Positions 25,984 to 38,489 of a stretch of DNA of 64,000 bases are shown here, one piece after another. Both the position numbers and the translations under genes were made by a program. The notes under the pieces are model-generated. The model was not told where the DNA came from. It saw only the letters and a program-made list of their open reading frames with translations, and ran no database searches. Every line of letters starts with the position of its first letter. Within the stretch, counting starts at the first letter, position 1. Source of the stretch: Candidatus Litorirhabdus singularis (GTDB lineage Bacteria; Pseudomonadota; Gammaproteobacteria; Pseudomonadales; Halieaceae); the NCBI RefSeq assembly GCF_026262625.1, contig NZ_SHNN01000003.1, positions 62,001-126,000 of the forward strand, read 5' to 3'.

Positions 25984-27060
25984 CTATCCAAACAGGGTAT
26001 CGCTAGACAGTCCCTGGGTTTCCAGAATCACGCGTAAACGTTTCAGCGCCTCTACCTGTATTTGGCGCACTCGCTCTCGGGTCAGGCCAATTTCACTGCC
26101 CACCTGTTCCAGGGTGGCCGGTTCGTAACCGCGCAGACCAAAACGCCTCGACACCACCTCACACTGCTTATCGCTGAGCTCACCCAACCACTGGCCGATG
26201 CTGTCAGAAATGTTGCGCTCCTGCAGCAGTTGCGCAGGATCTGACACCCGAGTATCAGGTATCGTATCGAGCAGCGAATGATCAGAGTCCGGCCCCAGCG
26301 GGGAGTCCATAGAAGCCACCCGCTCATTCAACCCCAACATCTTTTTAACATCAGCGACAGGCTTATCCAGCATGCCGGCAATTTCATCGGCCGAAGGCTC
26401 GTGGTCCAGTTGCTGGGTCAGCACTCGTGCCGCTCGCAGATAGACGTTCAACTCTTTAACCACATGAATCGGCAGTCGAATAGTACGCGTCTGATTCATA
26501 ATCCCGCGTTCGATGGTCTGCCGAATCCACCAGGTGGCGTAGGTAGAAAACCGAAAGCCCCGCTCCGGATCAAACTTCTCTACCGCCCGGATCAGTCCCA
26601 GATTACCCTCTTCAATCAAGTCCAAAAGGGTCAGGCCACGGTTAATATAGCGCCGCGCGATTTTAACCACCAGACGCAGATTACTCTCGATCATGCGCTT
26701 GCGGCCTGCCTCGTCGCCACTGCGCGCCAGCCGGGCGAAATAGACTTCTTCTTCCGGGGTCAGCAGCGGTGAATAACCAATTTCATTAAGGTAGAGCTGC
26801 GTGGCATCCAGCGACCGAGCATATTTCTTATCACTCGCTGCAGCGCTCGCACGCGATGCTACTGCTTTGGTCTTGGTTTTGGATGCAGCTTTAAGCGGAG
26901 GCTTAAGTGAAGATTTAGCTGACGTCTTGCTGGCAGCAGGATCGGCCTGCGAGCAATCATTGTTGTGCTTGGCCGCACATCGCTTGGCGGGTGCCGCAGT
27001 CTTTCTGGTTCCAGTTTTTGGCCTGGAACTAGCCTCGCGCGGGCCAGTGTGCGCTTCCAT
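25984..27060 (-). CDS. rpoS: RNA polymerase sigma factor RpoS
   Basis: This 358-residue stationary-phase/general-stress sigma factor has region 1.2 ([21 protein letters not shown]), region 2 ([20 protein letters not shown] and [15 protein letters not shown]) and region 4 ([36 protein letters not shown]); these are partial quotes. Residues 1-82 are an unusual Lys/Ala/Ser/Thr-rich, very basic tail (for example [16 protein letters not shown]), replacing the acidic leader usual in RpoS. ATG at 27060 has GAGGT seven bases upstream, so this tail is probably translated. It lies downstream of nlpD, where rpoS promoters are usually found. Confidence 0.96.
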   Translation of the reverse strand: MEAHTGPREASSRPKTGTRKTAAPAKRCAAKHNNDCSQADPAASKTSAKSSLKPPLKAASKTKTKAVASRASAAASDKKYARSLDATQLYLNEIGYSPLLTPEEEVYFARLARSGDEAGRKRMIESNLRLVVKIARRYINRGLTLLDLIEEGNLGLIRAVEKFDPERGFRFSTYATWWIRQTIERGIMNQTRTIRLPIHVVKELNVYLRAARVLTQQLDHEPSADEIAGMLDKPVADVKKMLGLNERVASMDSPLGPDSDHSLLDTIPDTRVSDPAQLLQERNISDSIGQWLGELSDKQCEVVSRRFGLRGYEPATLEQVGSEIGLTRERVRQIQVEALKRLRVILETQGLSSDTLFG

Positions 27061-27201
27061 AGCAATACCTCGTTATTGTTTTTGTATCGAGTGTATATCC
27101 CAGCCGGCCGAATAGAGTAACTCTAACTTTTAGCAACTACAAGTGGCTCGATAGGGCCCCGTTTGGGTCAGCCATGGGTCTGAGGGAGAGAAACTTAGGA
27201 T

Positions 27202-27972
27202 TCAGCTCTGCTTGGGGAGAAATTTCAGCGGGTCGATCGGTTTGCCGTCACGGCGTATCTCAAAGTGCAGTTTGACAGAATTGGTAGCGCTACTGCCCAT
27301 ATCGGCGATACGCTCACCCGCCTTTACTGAGGCACCCTCGGCCACCCGCAACCGTCGGTTATGCCCGTAGGCACTGAGGTAGGTTTCGTTGTGCTTGATG
27401 ATTAGAAGATTGCCGTAGCCAACAATGCCATTCCCGGCATAGACCACTTTACCGGCGGCAACCGCCTGCACCGCATCACCCGCTTTACCCGCAATATCTA
27501 TCCCCTTATGGACTTCACCTGAAAATCCACGCACGACTTTACCCTGACTCGGCCAGCGCCAACGACCTACCTTGGCAGCCGGAGCGGCAGCTGGCTTTGA
27601 GTTAGAAGGTGTCGTAGATGTTGATGTTGATGGCGCAGAGGCTGTCTTGCGCGGCGCCGAATTGGACTTGCTGGTCGTTTTGCTGGTGGACGCAGCCGAC
27701 ACCTTACCTTTGAGCCGGAGGCTCTGCCCGGGAAAAATCGTGTAGGGATAGGCAATCGCGTTGTTGCTAGCCAACTGTTTGTGATCCAGGCCGTAACGCC
27801 AGGCGATACCGTAGAGGGTGTCCCCATGTCTGACCGAATACTTGGTCGGCACACTACTGTTCGCCGCACGTTCGCCGCCGGTGCGATCCTCTACCGGCGC
27901 TCGCGGCGGCGTGCCACAACCGCTCAGCAGGGCCAGTAGAATTGAAAGAGCCAGCAGCGCCGAGACACGCAT
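27202..27972 (-). CDS. nlpD: NlpD-type lipoprotein, LysM plus M23 domains
   Basis: This 256-residue outer-membrane lipoprotein activates the amidase AmiC at division. The lipobox is LLSGC near residue 20. A LysM peptidoglycan-binding domain follows (YSVRHGDTLYGIAWRYGLD), then a long Ser/Thr/Lys/Pro-rich linker and a degenerate M23 peptidase domain (GKVVRGFSGEVHKGIDIAG to LHFEIRRDGKPIDPLKFL). The metal-binding set looks incomplete, as expected for NlpD. Start ATG at 27972 puts the signal peptide at the N-terminus and is five bases after the DUF368 stop, so the genes are coupled. A longer frame to 28026 is not used. Confidence 0.92.
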   Translation of the reverse strand: MRVSALLALSILLALLSGCGTPPRAPVEDRTGGERAANSSVPTKYSVRHGDTLYGIAWRYGLDHKQLASNNAIAYPYTIFPGQSLRLKGKVSAASTSKTTSKSNSAPRKTASAPSTSTSTTPSNSKPAAAPAAKVGRWRWPSQGKVVRGFSGEVHKGIDIAGKAGDAVQAVAAGKVVYAGNGIVGYGNLLIIKHNETYLSAYGHNRRLRVAEGASVKAGERIADMGSSATNSVKLHFEIRRDGKPIDPLKFLPKQS

Positions 27973-27977
27973 GCGTC

Positions 27978-28907
27978 TCAGGTGCTCTCTATCTGCAGGC
28001 GTCCCCACCGCCGGTCGATCAACCATATCAGGAGAAAACCTACGAACGCCAACACAACGCAGACCGCAACCATCGGGTCCTCGCCGGTGCGTGCCAGAAA
28101 CTCATCGGGTAACACCGGCCACTGTCGCGCTGGCTTGAGTTCGCCATCGCTGCCTGCGATCCATTCCAGTACCCGTTTCCAAGGCCAAACGATGCTCAGT
28201 GAGCCGAATAGAAACCCGGTCAACAGCGCTACAGTAACGCCGAAATAGTGGTCCATCAGCCACTGTAGTATTCGCGAAAATGTCATCAAACCCGCCGCCG
28301 CACCAAACGTAAAGACCACCAGGACTGGTATATCAAAGCCCTTCAGAGCTGCCAAAATGGTGCTGTACATGCCCAACAAAACCAAAATAAAGCTGCCAGA
28401 AATGCCCGGGAGTATCATTGCGCAGATGGCAATAAAACCGGCCAGAAAAACCCCAGTATAGCCCTCTATAAAACCAGCTCGGGGCAACAGCCCCACCGCC
28501 ACCGCCACTACAACTCCGAGCAAGAGCGCCGATATCTGACGCCACTGCCAATGCGGCACCTGCCGCAATAACAACAACGCAGAGGCCCCGATCAGACCGA
28601 AGAAGAAGCCCCATAGCGGTTGCGGGTAGTTGTGCAATAACCAGCTAATAGCCCGCGCCAAAGTTAGCAGGCTGGTAGCAATACCGGCCAGCAGCGCCAC
28701 AATAAAGCGTCCGTTAACATGATTCCATACGCCGGCTATATCGCCGCGGAGCAGCAGCTTCAAAGCCTGTATGTCAAAGCTCGCAATGCTGCGTAGCAGC
28801 GTCGGATAAATGCCGGTGATAAAAGCAACCGTACCACCCGACACCCCCGGCACAATATCCGCCGCTCCCATGGCCATACCTTTCGCGTAAATACCCAGTA
28901 AACGCAT
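27978..28907 (-). CDS. popT: DUF368 family polyprenyl-phosphate transporter (PopT-like)
   Basis: This 309-residue membrane protein has about eight to ten hydrophobic segments and the DUF368 signature GAADIVPGVSGGTVAFITGIY at the N-terminus, with a repeat-like GISGSFILVLLGMY in the second half. DUF368 proteins (PopT) are known to move undecaprenyl phosphate back across the cytoplasmic membrane for recycling. That role would serve both peptidoglycan and the surface-glycan pathway in this window. It is encoded one base after pcm and just before nlpD. The symbol is given by family; activity here is inferred. Confidence 0.8.
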   Translation of the reverse strand: MRLLGIYAKGMAMGAADIVPGVSGGTVAFITGIYPTLLRSIASFDIQALKLLLRGDIAGVWNHVNGRFIVALLAGIATSLLTLARAISWLLHNYPQPLWGFFFGLIGASALLLLRQVPHWQWRQISALLLGVVVAVAVGLLPRAGFIEGYTGVFLAGFIAICAMILPGISGSFILVLLGMYSTILAALKGFDIPVLVVFTFGAAAGLMTFSRILQWLMDHYFGVTVALLTGFLFGSLSIVWPWKRVLEWIAGSDGELKPARQWPVLPDEFLARTGEDPMVAVCVVLAFVGFLLIWLIDRRWGRLQIEST

Positions 28908-28908
28908 A

Positions 28909-29571
28909 CTACTTCACCACCCCACCCAACAAAGGCACAAACCGCACCTGATCGACAATCTCAGTATCAAAGCCGCTATCAGTCCGCACCACCAACTGCA
29001 GGTGCTGAATATCGCCCCCCACCGGTATAACCAGACGGCCGCCTGGCGCCAATTGCATCAGCAGCTCTTCAGGAATAGTCTCCGGTGCGGCGGTAGAAAT
29101 AATACCGTCGTAGGGTCCGTGGGTATCCCAGCCCATACCGCCATCACTGTGGCGGAACTGAATATTGCGGTGGCGCAGGCTGCGTAATAGCTGGCGTGCG
29201 CGCAGCTGCAGCGGCTTGATACGTTCCACCGAATAAACGCGCTCTACTAACTGCGCCAACACCGCGGTCTGGTAGCCGGAACCGGTACCGATTTCCAATA
29301 CGCTGTGCAGTGGTCCGGCGGCAAGCAGTAACTCGCTCATGCGCGCCACGATATAGGGCTGGCTAAGGGTCTGCGAGTAGCCGATGGGCAAGGAGCTGTC
29401 TTCGTAGGCCCGTTGTGCCAGCGCCTCGTCGACAAACATGTGTCGCGGCGTGGCACGCATTACCTCAAGCACCCTCTGGTCGCCAATGTGCTGTTCACGC
29501 AGGCGAGTAATCATACGTTCGCGAGTGCGCTGGGACGTCATCCCGATACCTCTGACATCGACATTACTCAC
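28909..29571 (-). CDS. pcm: Protein-L-isoaspartate O-methyltransferase
   Basis: This 220-residue repair enzyme methylates isoaspartyl residues with SAM. The family's substrate-site stretch is [19 protein letters not shown] and SAM motif I is [26 protein letters not shown] and [10 protein letters not shown] follow as motifs II and III. Length is slightly above the E. coli enzyme because of the N-terminus; Met11 is an alternative start. surE, normally just before pcm, is absent: truD ends five bases upstream. Confidence 0.96.
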   Translation of the reverse strand: MSNVDVRGIGMTSQRTRERMITRLREQHIGDQRVLEVMRATPRHMFVDEALAQRAYEDSSLPIGYSQTLSQPYIVARMSELLLAAGPLHSVLEIGTGSGYQTAVLAQLVERVYSVERIKPLQLRARQLLRSLRHRNIQFRHSDGGMGWDTHGPYDGIISTAAPETIPEELLMQLAPGGRLVIPVGGDIQHLQLVVRTDSGFDTEIVDQVRFVPLLGGVVK

Positions 29572-29576
29572 TGGCG

Positions 29577-30614
29577 CTAGTGCTCCGGCCTGGTGTTGGT
29601 TTCATAGGTATCAAGTAATTCTCTCAAGACAGCGGTTGCATAGCCTCCCGCCTCTAGTTCGAAGCGCAATAGCAGGCTGCCATCATCACAAAACTGCCAG
29701 CAAAAGTCATCCGCAATCAACCGCGCCGCGCGCCAATCCAGACGCAGCTCCTGAGCCAGCAAACCCTGGCAGAGAGAGGCATGGCGATCCAGTACCGCCT
29801 GCTGGGTAACGCTCAAAGATTCACCGGACGCGCCGTAAAGCGGCAACCCCAGGTGTATATCGAGGGCCGCTGCTCTGGACTCCAGCCCCGTATCTTCAAT
29901 ACCGGCGACAAAGCGGCTGTGGGATCCAGCCAGCAGGCAGGTATCCCCCATCTCGGGTGTCTGCCAGGTTTGCGCGCCTACACGCTCTGCCAACAATTCA
30001 TTAAACAAAAAGCTGCGCACCGCCGAAAGATACAGAGAGCGCTGGTTGCGACGCGGCGCCCGGCCCGAGCCGCTAAACCAGTTCTGAGCATGACGCAGAT
30101 TGTTACCCTGATTGCCAAAACGCTGCGGCCCAAAGTAGTTCGGCACGCCCTGCCTACTGATGCGTTGTAACCGCGGGAGTAGCTGTTCAATGTCAGCCTC
30201 CACCTCGCGCAGACGCAGTTCAAACAGATTGGCGCGATGCACGCCGCGTCGCAGTTTCTTGCGATGGCGGTGACGTTCCAGTATTTCAATCCCGGGCACC
30301 GTAAACTGGTCCCAGGCTGGTTCCGGCCTACCCGCCAGGCCCAGACTAAACCATTGGCTGGTGACAGCGTGTTTATCCTTGAGCCCACAAACACCGATAT
30401 CGCGCTCCGCAATACCGGCGAAGCCCGCCAGTTGACGCACGACGTCTGCCGTATTCAGGCCGGTTTTACGCAGGTATAGCAGGCTGTGCTCACCCTCACC
30501 GTCGGGCGCGAAGGGCAATACTTCCTGCACGACAAAATCTGCCTCCGTGGCGCGCAATTGTGCGCGCCCCGGGCAATCACCCTGATGCCGCGGCCAATTG
30601 GGTAACGCGGTCAC
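29577..30614 (-). CDS. truD: tRNA pseudouridine synthase TruD
   Basis: This 345-residue enzyme isomerises U13 of tRNA-Glu. The catalytic Asp is in [17 protein letters not shown] near residue 80, and [18 protein letters not shown] is the TruD landmark. The N-terminus ([14 protein letters not shown]) and C-terminal [16 protein letters not shown] are normal. It starts with GTG in a GTGA overlap with the ispF stop, so it is translated in series with ispF. Next to it in most relatives would be surE, which is missing here. Confidence 0.96.
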   Translation of the reverse strand: MTALPNWPRHQGDCPGRAQLRATEADFVVQEVLPFAPDGEGEHSLLYLRKTGLNTADVVRQLAGFAGIAERDIGVCGLKDKHAVTSQWFSLGLAGRPEPAWDQFTVPGIEILERHRHRKKLRRGVHRANLFELRLREVEADIEQLLPRLQRISRQGVPNYFGPQRFGNQGNNLRHAQNWFSGSGRAPRRNQRSLYLSAVRSFLFNELLAERVGAQTWQTPEMGDTCLLAGSHSRFVAGIEDTGLESRAAALDIHLGLPLYGASGESLSVTQQAVLDRHASLCQGLLAQELRLDWRAARLIADDFCWQFCDDGSLLLRFELEAGGYATAVLRELLDTYETNTRPEH

Positions 30615-31087
30615 GTAGCTGGTGTTAGCAGCACCACAGCGTGCACGGCTATCCCCTCTTCGCGCCCGGTAAAGCCAAGTTTCTCAGTGGTAGTCGCCTT
30701 GACATTCAGTTGCCCTGGCGTCGCCTGCAGGTCGCTCGCCAGCGCTATAATCATGGCTGGAATATGCTCTGCCATACGCGGGGCCTGCGCAATAATGGTG
30801 ATGTCTGCATTACCTAGCTGCAGCTGCTGTGCCTGCACCAACGCATACACGCGACGCAACAGGCTGCGACTGTCTATATCAGCATTAGCCGGGTCAGTGT
30901 CTGGAAAATGCCGGCCGATATCGCCGGCGGCGATAGCTCCCAGCAGCGCGTCACACAACGCATGCACGGCCACATCGCCGTCGGAATGTGCAACCAGTCC
31001 ACGATCATGGGGAATGCGGACCCCGCCGAGGATGATGGCATCGCCCTCGCCAAAACTGTGAACATCGTAACCGTGACCTATACGCAT
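30611..31087 (-). CDS. ispF: 2-C-methyl-D-erythritol 2,4-cyclodiphosphate synthase
   Basis: This 158-residue enzyme is the MEP-pathway cyclase making MEcPP. The zinc and substrate residues are in [14 protein letters not shown] and [20 protein letters not shown]. The C-terminal [19 protein letters not shown] is the family signature. Length is normal. It follows ispD by one base and overlaps truD. Confidence 0.98.
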   Translation of the reverse strand: MRIGHGYDVHSFGEGDAIILGGVRIPHDRGLVAHSDGDVAVHALCDALLGAIAAGDIGRHFPDTDPANADIDSRSLLRRVYALVQAQQLQLGNADITIIAQAPRMAEHIPAMIIALASDLQATPGQLNVKATTTEKLGFTGREEGIAVHAVVLLTPAT

Positions 31088-31088
31088 C

Positions 31089-31817
31089 TCACTTGTCCTC
31101 GCTTCCCAGCGCTATTGCCGCCAGGGTTAAGTCTTCCGGCCGAGTAATTTTAAGGTTGCCCCGGTGACCGGCGACGAGCAGCGGTCGGTGACCAGCGCGC
31201 TCCAGTGCGGCCGCTTCATCAGTAACCGGATCATCACCAGCTATCGCCGCGGCCAAGCTTTCGCGCAGTGCCGCATAGCGAAACATCTGCGGTGTTTGTG
31301 CCAACCAGAGGCTAGTCCTATCCAGCGTCTCGCTAACGCGACCACTGGCGTCACTCCGTTTGACGGTCTCCGCCACTGGCAATGCCAATAGCCCGCCTAT
31401 CGCATCGTCCGCCACTGCTTCACACAATGTCCGGACCTCCTGCCCCCGAACACAGGGCCGCGCTGCATCGTGCACCAACACCCAATCCATGGGTGCGGCT
31501 CTGTCTTCCAGGGCAATCAGGGCAGCCAACACCGAATCGCAGCGTTGTTCACCGCCGGTTACCGACTCTATTGAGGGGTTGGTCGCTAGCTCCAGTGAAT
31601 GCCACCAGCGGTCCTGCGGATGCAGCGCTACGGTAATACCGCTGAGCATACCCCAGCCAAGCATATTGTGAAGCGTCTGCTCCAGCACCGTACTGCCCGC
31701 CAGCGGCAGGTACTGCTTCGGCACCTCGGCGCCCATGCGGCTGCCTATGCCAGCCGCAGGTACCACGCCCCAATATTTGATGTTTCCCCCAATCAGATGC
31801 GACTCAGTTTCCATCAT
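31089..31817 (-). CDS. ispD: 2-C-methyl-D-erythritol 4-phosphate cytidylyltransferase
   Basis: This 242-residue MEP-pathway enzyme transfers CMP from CTP to MEP. The CTP loop is [19 protein letters not shown], with [11 protein letters not shown] and [15 protein letters not shown] as later motifs. The start is chosen at 31817 (MMETESHL), overlapping the ftsB end by 14 bases; the frame is open to 31874 but that part is basic and lies inside ftsB. Met at 31814 is equally possible. It is coupled with ispF one base downstream. Confidence 0.96.
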   Translation of the reverse strand: MMETESHLIGGNIKYWGVVPAAGIGSRMGAEVPKQYLPLAGSTVLEQTLHNMLGWGMLSGITVALHPQDRWWHSLELATNPSIESVTGGEQRCDSVLAALIALEDRAAPMDWVLVHDAARPCVRGQEVRTLCEAVADDAIGGLLALPVAETVKRSDASGRVSETLDRTSLWLAQTPQMFRYAALRESLAAAIAGDDPVTDEAAALERAGHRPLLVAGHRGNLKITRPEDLTLAAIALGSEDK

Positions 31818-32115
31818 CAGACTCAGCGGCTTTTTCAGGCGTTTTTTTGTCGACAAGCTGGTAGAAAGTTTCACCCTCGCGAATCATGCCCAAGTCCTTC
31901 CGGGCACGCTCCTCCAGGCTATCGAGACCCCGCTGCAGGTCTAGCACCTCCAATTCGAGTTTTCGATTACGCGTACGCAGAGTCGCGTTAACTGCCTGCT
32001 GAGTCTCAATTTTTGACTGCAGCCGTGACAGTTCGGCACGGCTACCCTCGGCAAACCAAAGCCGATACTGCAGCAACAGCAGCAGCGCCAACAAGCCCGC
32101 TGCAAGCCACTTCAT
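31804..32115 (-). CDS. ftsB: Cell division protein FtsB
   Basis: This 103-residue bitopic divisome protein has an N-terminal membrane helix (WLAAGLLALLLLLQYRLWF) followed by a coiled coil (about residues 28-70) with LSRLQSKIETQQAVNATLRTRN. The FtsB/DivIC hallmark YRLWF at the membrane exit and a C-terminal LGMIREGETFYQLV are present. With FtsL and FtsQ it activates septal peptidoglycan synthesis. The eno-ftsB-ispD order is standard. Confidence 0.95.
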   Translation of the reverse strand: MKWLAAGLLALLLLLQYRLWFAEGSRAELSRLQSKIETQQAVNATLRTRNRKLELEVLDLQRGLDSLEERARKDLGMIREGETFYQLVDKKTPEKAAESDDGN

Positions 32116-32145
32116 TGGCGCCGCGCAGCGGGTGACATCCGCTTA

Positions 32146-33447
<1,302 letters not shown>

Positions 33448-33476
33448 TTATCTAAACAGGGGGGGGGTTAAGGTTT

Positions 33477-36004
<2,528 letters not shown>

Positions 36005-36074
36005 TTAAGTCGTTCGCCACCCTGCAAAAGATGGGCAATCAGCTTACCAGAAAGCCCTCTTAGCCTCAATCAGA

Positions 36075-37418
36075 TTAGGCTGGAGAATTTCGACCCCAGC
36101 GCACCTCATAACCGGTTTCATCAGGCCCAGCCTGATACCCCTCGCAGACCCACAGGTCCCCTACTGCGACCAATGCATCACCTACCACCAACAACGGCAC
36201 GCGATCTCGCCACCAGGGCGGCACAGCGTATTCCTGCAATAGTTTCTTCAATGTCTGGCTATGGTCACGACCACAAGGCTGGCAGCGCTCTCCCCCGTCG
36301 CGAAAGCCGACTTGCAGCTCATCGGCCCAGCGGCTGGCTATACCCCCGCTAATCGCAGGTATCAGCTGCACACTGCCAACGCCAGGCAGAGCCAACCCTG
36401 AACCCACCCGCAGTGGTTGCCCCACCGGAAGCACCACCTGAGCATCCAGCGCACAGGCATACAATTGCTCACGGTAGCGACGCAGCACATAACTGGCGGT
36501 ACGACATTCAGGCGTTTGCCCACTGTCGGCATGCCGCAGCTGGCTGATGTACTCCAACAACTGATCCCGACCCGGTAGCGGCAAACCCAGCTCCTGTAAC
36601 CACAGCCGCAGTATACGCGCGCTAACTTCGATGCCATTTCCGCTCAGGCACGCCTCAGCCAGGGTTGGCGTGGCGTAGTGACTACCGCGCGCTGCCCGCA
36701 TCCGCTCAGCATAAAACCCCTGCAACAGATCTTCTGCCTCGCCAACAGCAGTTATCCCGCGCCGGACGCTGCCTCGATAACCGGGCCATCGCTGCTCCAA
36801 CAAGGGCAGCACAGCGTGACGCAGATAATTACGGTCATGACGAGTGTCAGCATTGCTGGCGTCCTCCACCCACTTGAGACGATGCTGGTCGGCATAATCC
36901 TGCAATTGCTGACGCCGGAAACCCAGCAGCGGACGGTATAGGGTTCCAAGCCCCAGGCCTCGACTCTGCGGCATACCAGACAGGCCCCGGGTACCAGCTC
37001 CTCGCAGCAGGCGCAGAAAGAAAGTCTCTACTTGGTCGTCCAGATGATGCGCCAGCAACACTACTTCACCGCGCTGCAGCAGGCTTTCAAACACTCGATA
37101 CCGGGCATCGCGAGCCGCCGCCTCAAGCCCCTTGCCGACCTGCTCCACCGCCACCGTCTGTACGTCGATATCAATCTTGAGTTTGCCGCACAATGTGCGG
37201 GCGAAATCGCTCCACTCCAGGGCATCGGGGTTCAGCTGATGGTTAACGTGTACCGCCAGTAATGCCGGGAATTTATACTGAGTGCGAAGCTGTGCCAACA
37301 GGTGCAGGAGAACAACCGAGTCCAACCCTCCGCTGAGGCCTATCAGCCAGCGGCTGGCGCCTAGATAGGGTTGCAGCCCGGCAACCAATTCAGGTGCGTC
37401 AATTGTCACCGCAGGCAA
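36075..37418 (-). CDS. tilS: tRNA(Ile)-lysidine synthase
   Basis: This 447-residue enzyme adds lysine to C34 of tRNA-Ile(CAU) so that it reads AUA. The PP-loop ATPase motif is IGLSGGLDSVVLLHLL and AHHLDDQVETFFLRLLRGAGTRGL follows (partial). A C-terminal TilS domain near FRDGGERCQP is present. The start is TTG at 37418; GTG at 37409 is an alternative, and neither has a strong ribosome-binding site. It lies between accA and pyrG as in Pseudomonas. Confidence 0.95.
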   Translation of the reverse strand: MPAVTIDAPELVAGLQPYLGASRWLIGLSGGLDSVVLLHLLAQLRTQYKFPALLAVHVNHQLNPDALEWSDFARTLCGKLKIDIDVQTVAVEQVGKGLEAAARDARYRVFESLLQRGEVVLLAHHLDDQVETFFLRLLRGAGTRGLSGMPQSRGLGLGTLYRPLLGFRRQQLQDYADQHRLKWVEDASNADTRHDRNYLRHAVLPLLEQRWPGYRGSVRRGITAVGEAEDLLQGFYAERMRAARGSHYATPTLAEACLSGNGIEVSARILRLWLQELGLPLPGRDQLLEYISQLRHADSGQTPECRTASYVLRRYREQLYACALDAQVVLPVGQPLRVGSGLALPGVGSVQLIPAISGGIASRWADELQVGFRDGGERCQPCGRDHSQTLKKLLQEYAVPPWWRDRVPLLVVGDALVAVGDLWVCEGYQAGPDETGYEVRWGRNSPA

Positions 37419-37439
37419 CCCGGGGCGCCGCAGCCCGGG

Positions 37440-38387
37440 TTAGTTACCGTAGGACATTAGACGCTGATAGCGCTGCTCAAGCATGTCTTCTTCAGGCATG
37501 GCCTTGAGGATCAGCAGCTGAGTCAGCAAATGGTCACGGATACGCTCGGACATTAACTCGAGGTCGCGGTGGGCTCCGCCCGCGGGTTCCGGAATAGTTG
37601 CATCGACAATGCCCAGATCCTGCAGAATACTGGATGTTACCCCCATTGCCTCAGCCGCATCGGGTGCCTTCTCAGAAGTCTTCCAGATAATATTCGCGCA
37701 GCCTTCAGGCGATATCACGAAGTAGGTTGAGTATTGCAGCATCACCAGGTGGTCGCCCACACCGATGCCGAGTGCTCCGCCGGAACTACCCTCGCCGATA
37801 ACCACACAAATAATCGGTGTGCGCAAGCGCGACATGACCGCCAAATTCTGCGCTATTGCCTCTGAAATGCCGCGCTCTTCCGAGTCGATACCCGGATAAG
37901 CTCCCGGTGTATCGATGAGTGTAATAACCGGCAACTTGAAGCGCTCGGCCAGCTTCATCAGGCGCAGGGCTTTGCGGTAACCCTCAGGTTTGGGCATGCC
38001 AAAATTGCGCGCCACTTTATCCTGCACGCTGCGGCCTTTCTCCTGCCCAATCACCATCACTGGATGCTCACCCAGCATCGCGATACCGCCGACAATGGCG
38101 TGATCATCGGCAAAGTGGCGGTCGCCATGAAGCTCATCAAAATCGGTGAAAATGCGCGGAATATAGTCCAGCGTATAGGGCCGTCGAGGATGCCGGGCAA
38201 CCTTGACGATATCCCAGGCGGTCAGATTTGAATATATTTTCTCGGTTAGCTTGGCGCTCTTGTCCCGCAGCGTCGTGATCTCGGCACCAATATTGATGTC
38301 GTTATCGCTACCCACCAGCTGCAGCTCCTCGATTTTCACCTCAAGGTCGGCAATCGGTTGTTCAAAGTCGAGAAAGTTAGGGTTCAT
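37440..38387 (-). CDS. accA: Acetyl-CoA carboxylase carboxyltransferase subunit alpha
   Basis: This 315-residue subunit pairs with AccD to carboxylate acetyl-CoA in the first step of fatty acid synthesis. Landmarks are [67 protein letters not shown] and [11 protein letters not shown]. Length is close to E. coli AccA (319). It follows dnaE after about 100 bases. Confidence 0.99.
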   Translation of the reverse strand: MNPNFLDFEQPIADLEVKIEELQLVGSDNDINIGAEITTLRDKSAKLTEKIYSNLTAWDIVKVARHPRRPYTLDYIPRIFTDFDELHGDRHFADDHAIVGGIAMLGEHPVMVIGQEKGRSVQDKVARNFGMPKPEGYRKALRLMKLAERFKLPVITLIDTPGAYPGIDSEERGISEAIAQNLAVMSRLRTPIICVVIGEGSSGGALGIGVGDHLVMLQYSTYFVISPEGCANIIWKTSEKAPDAAEAMGVTSSILQDLGIVDATIPEPAGGAHRDLELMSERIRDHLLTQLLILKAMPEEDMLEQRYQRLMSYGN

Positions 38388-38489
38388 GTCGAGTCCATGA
38401 TTCGGTGAAAGGCGCTGGCAGAATTCAAGCCACCCCGTTTTATGATCGCTATATTACACGCTGCATCAGAACGGGGCCAGCCAACCCGG

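Noticed and set aside
26278-26772. Long frame antisense to rpoS
   Set aside because: It is the complement of a fully conserved sigma factor gene and shows no motif of its own.
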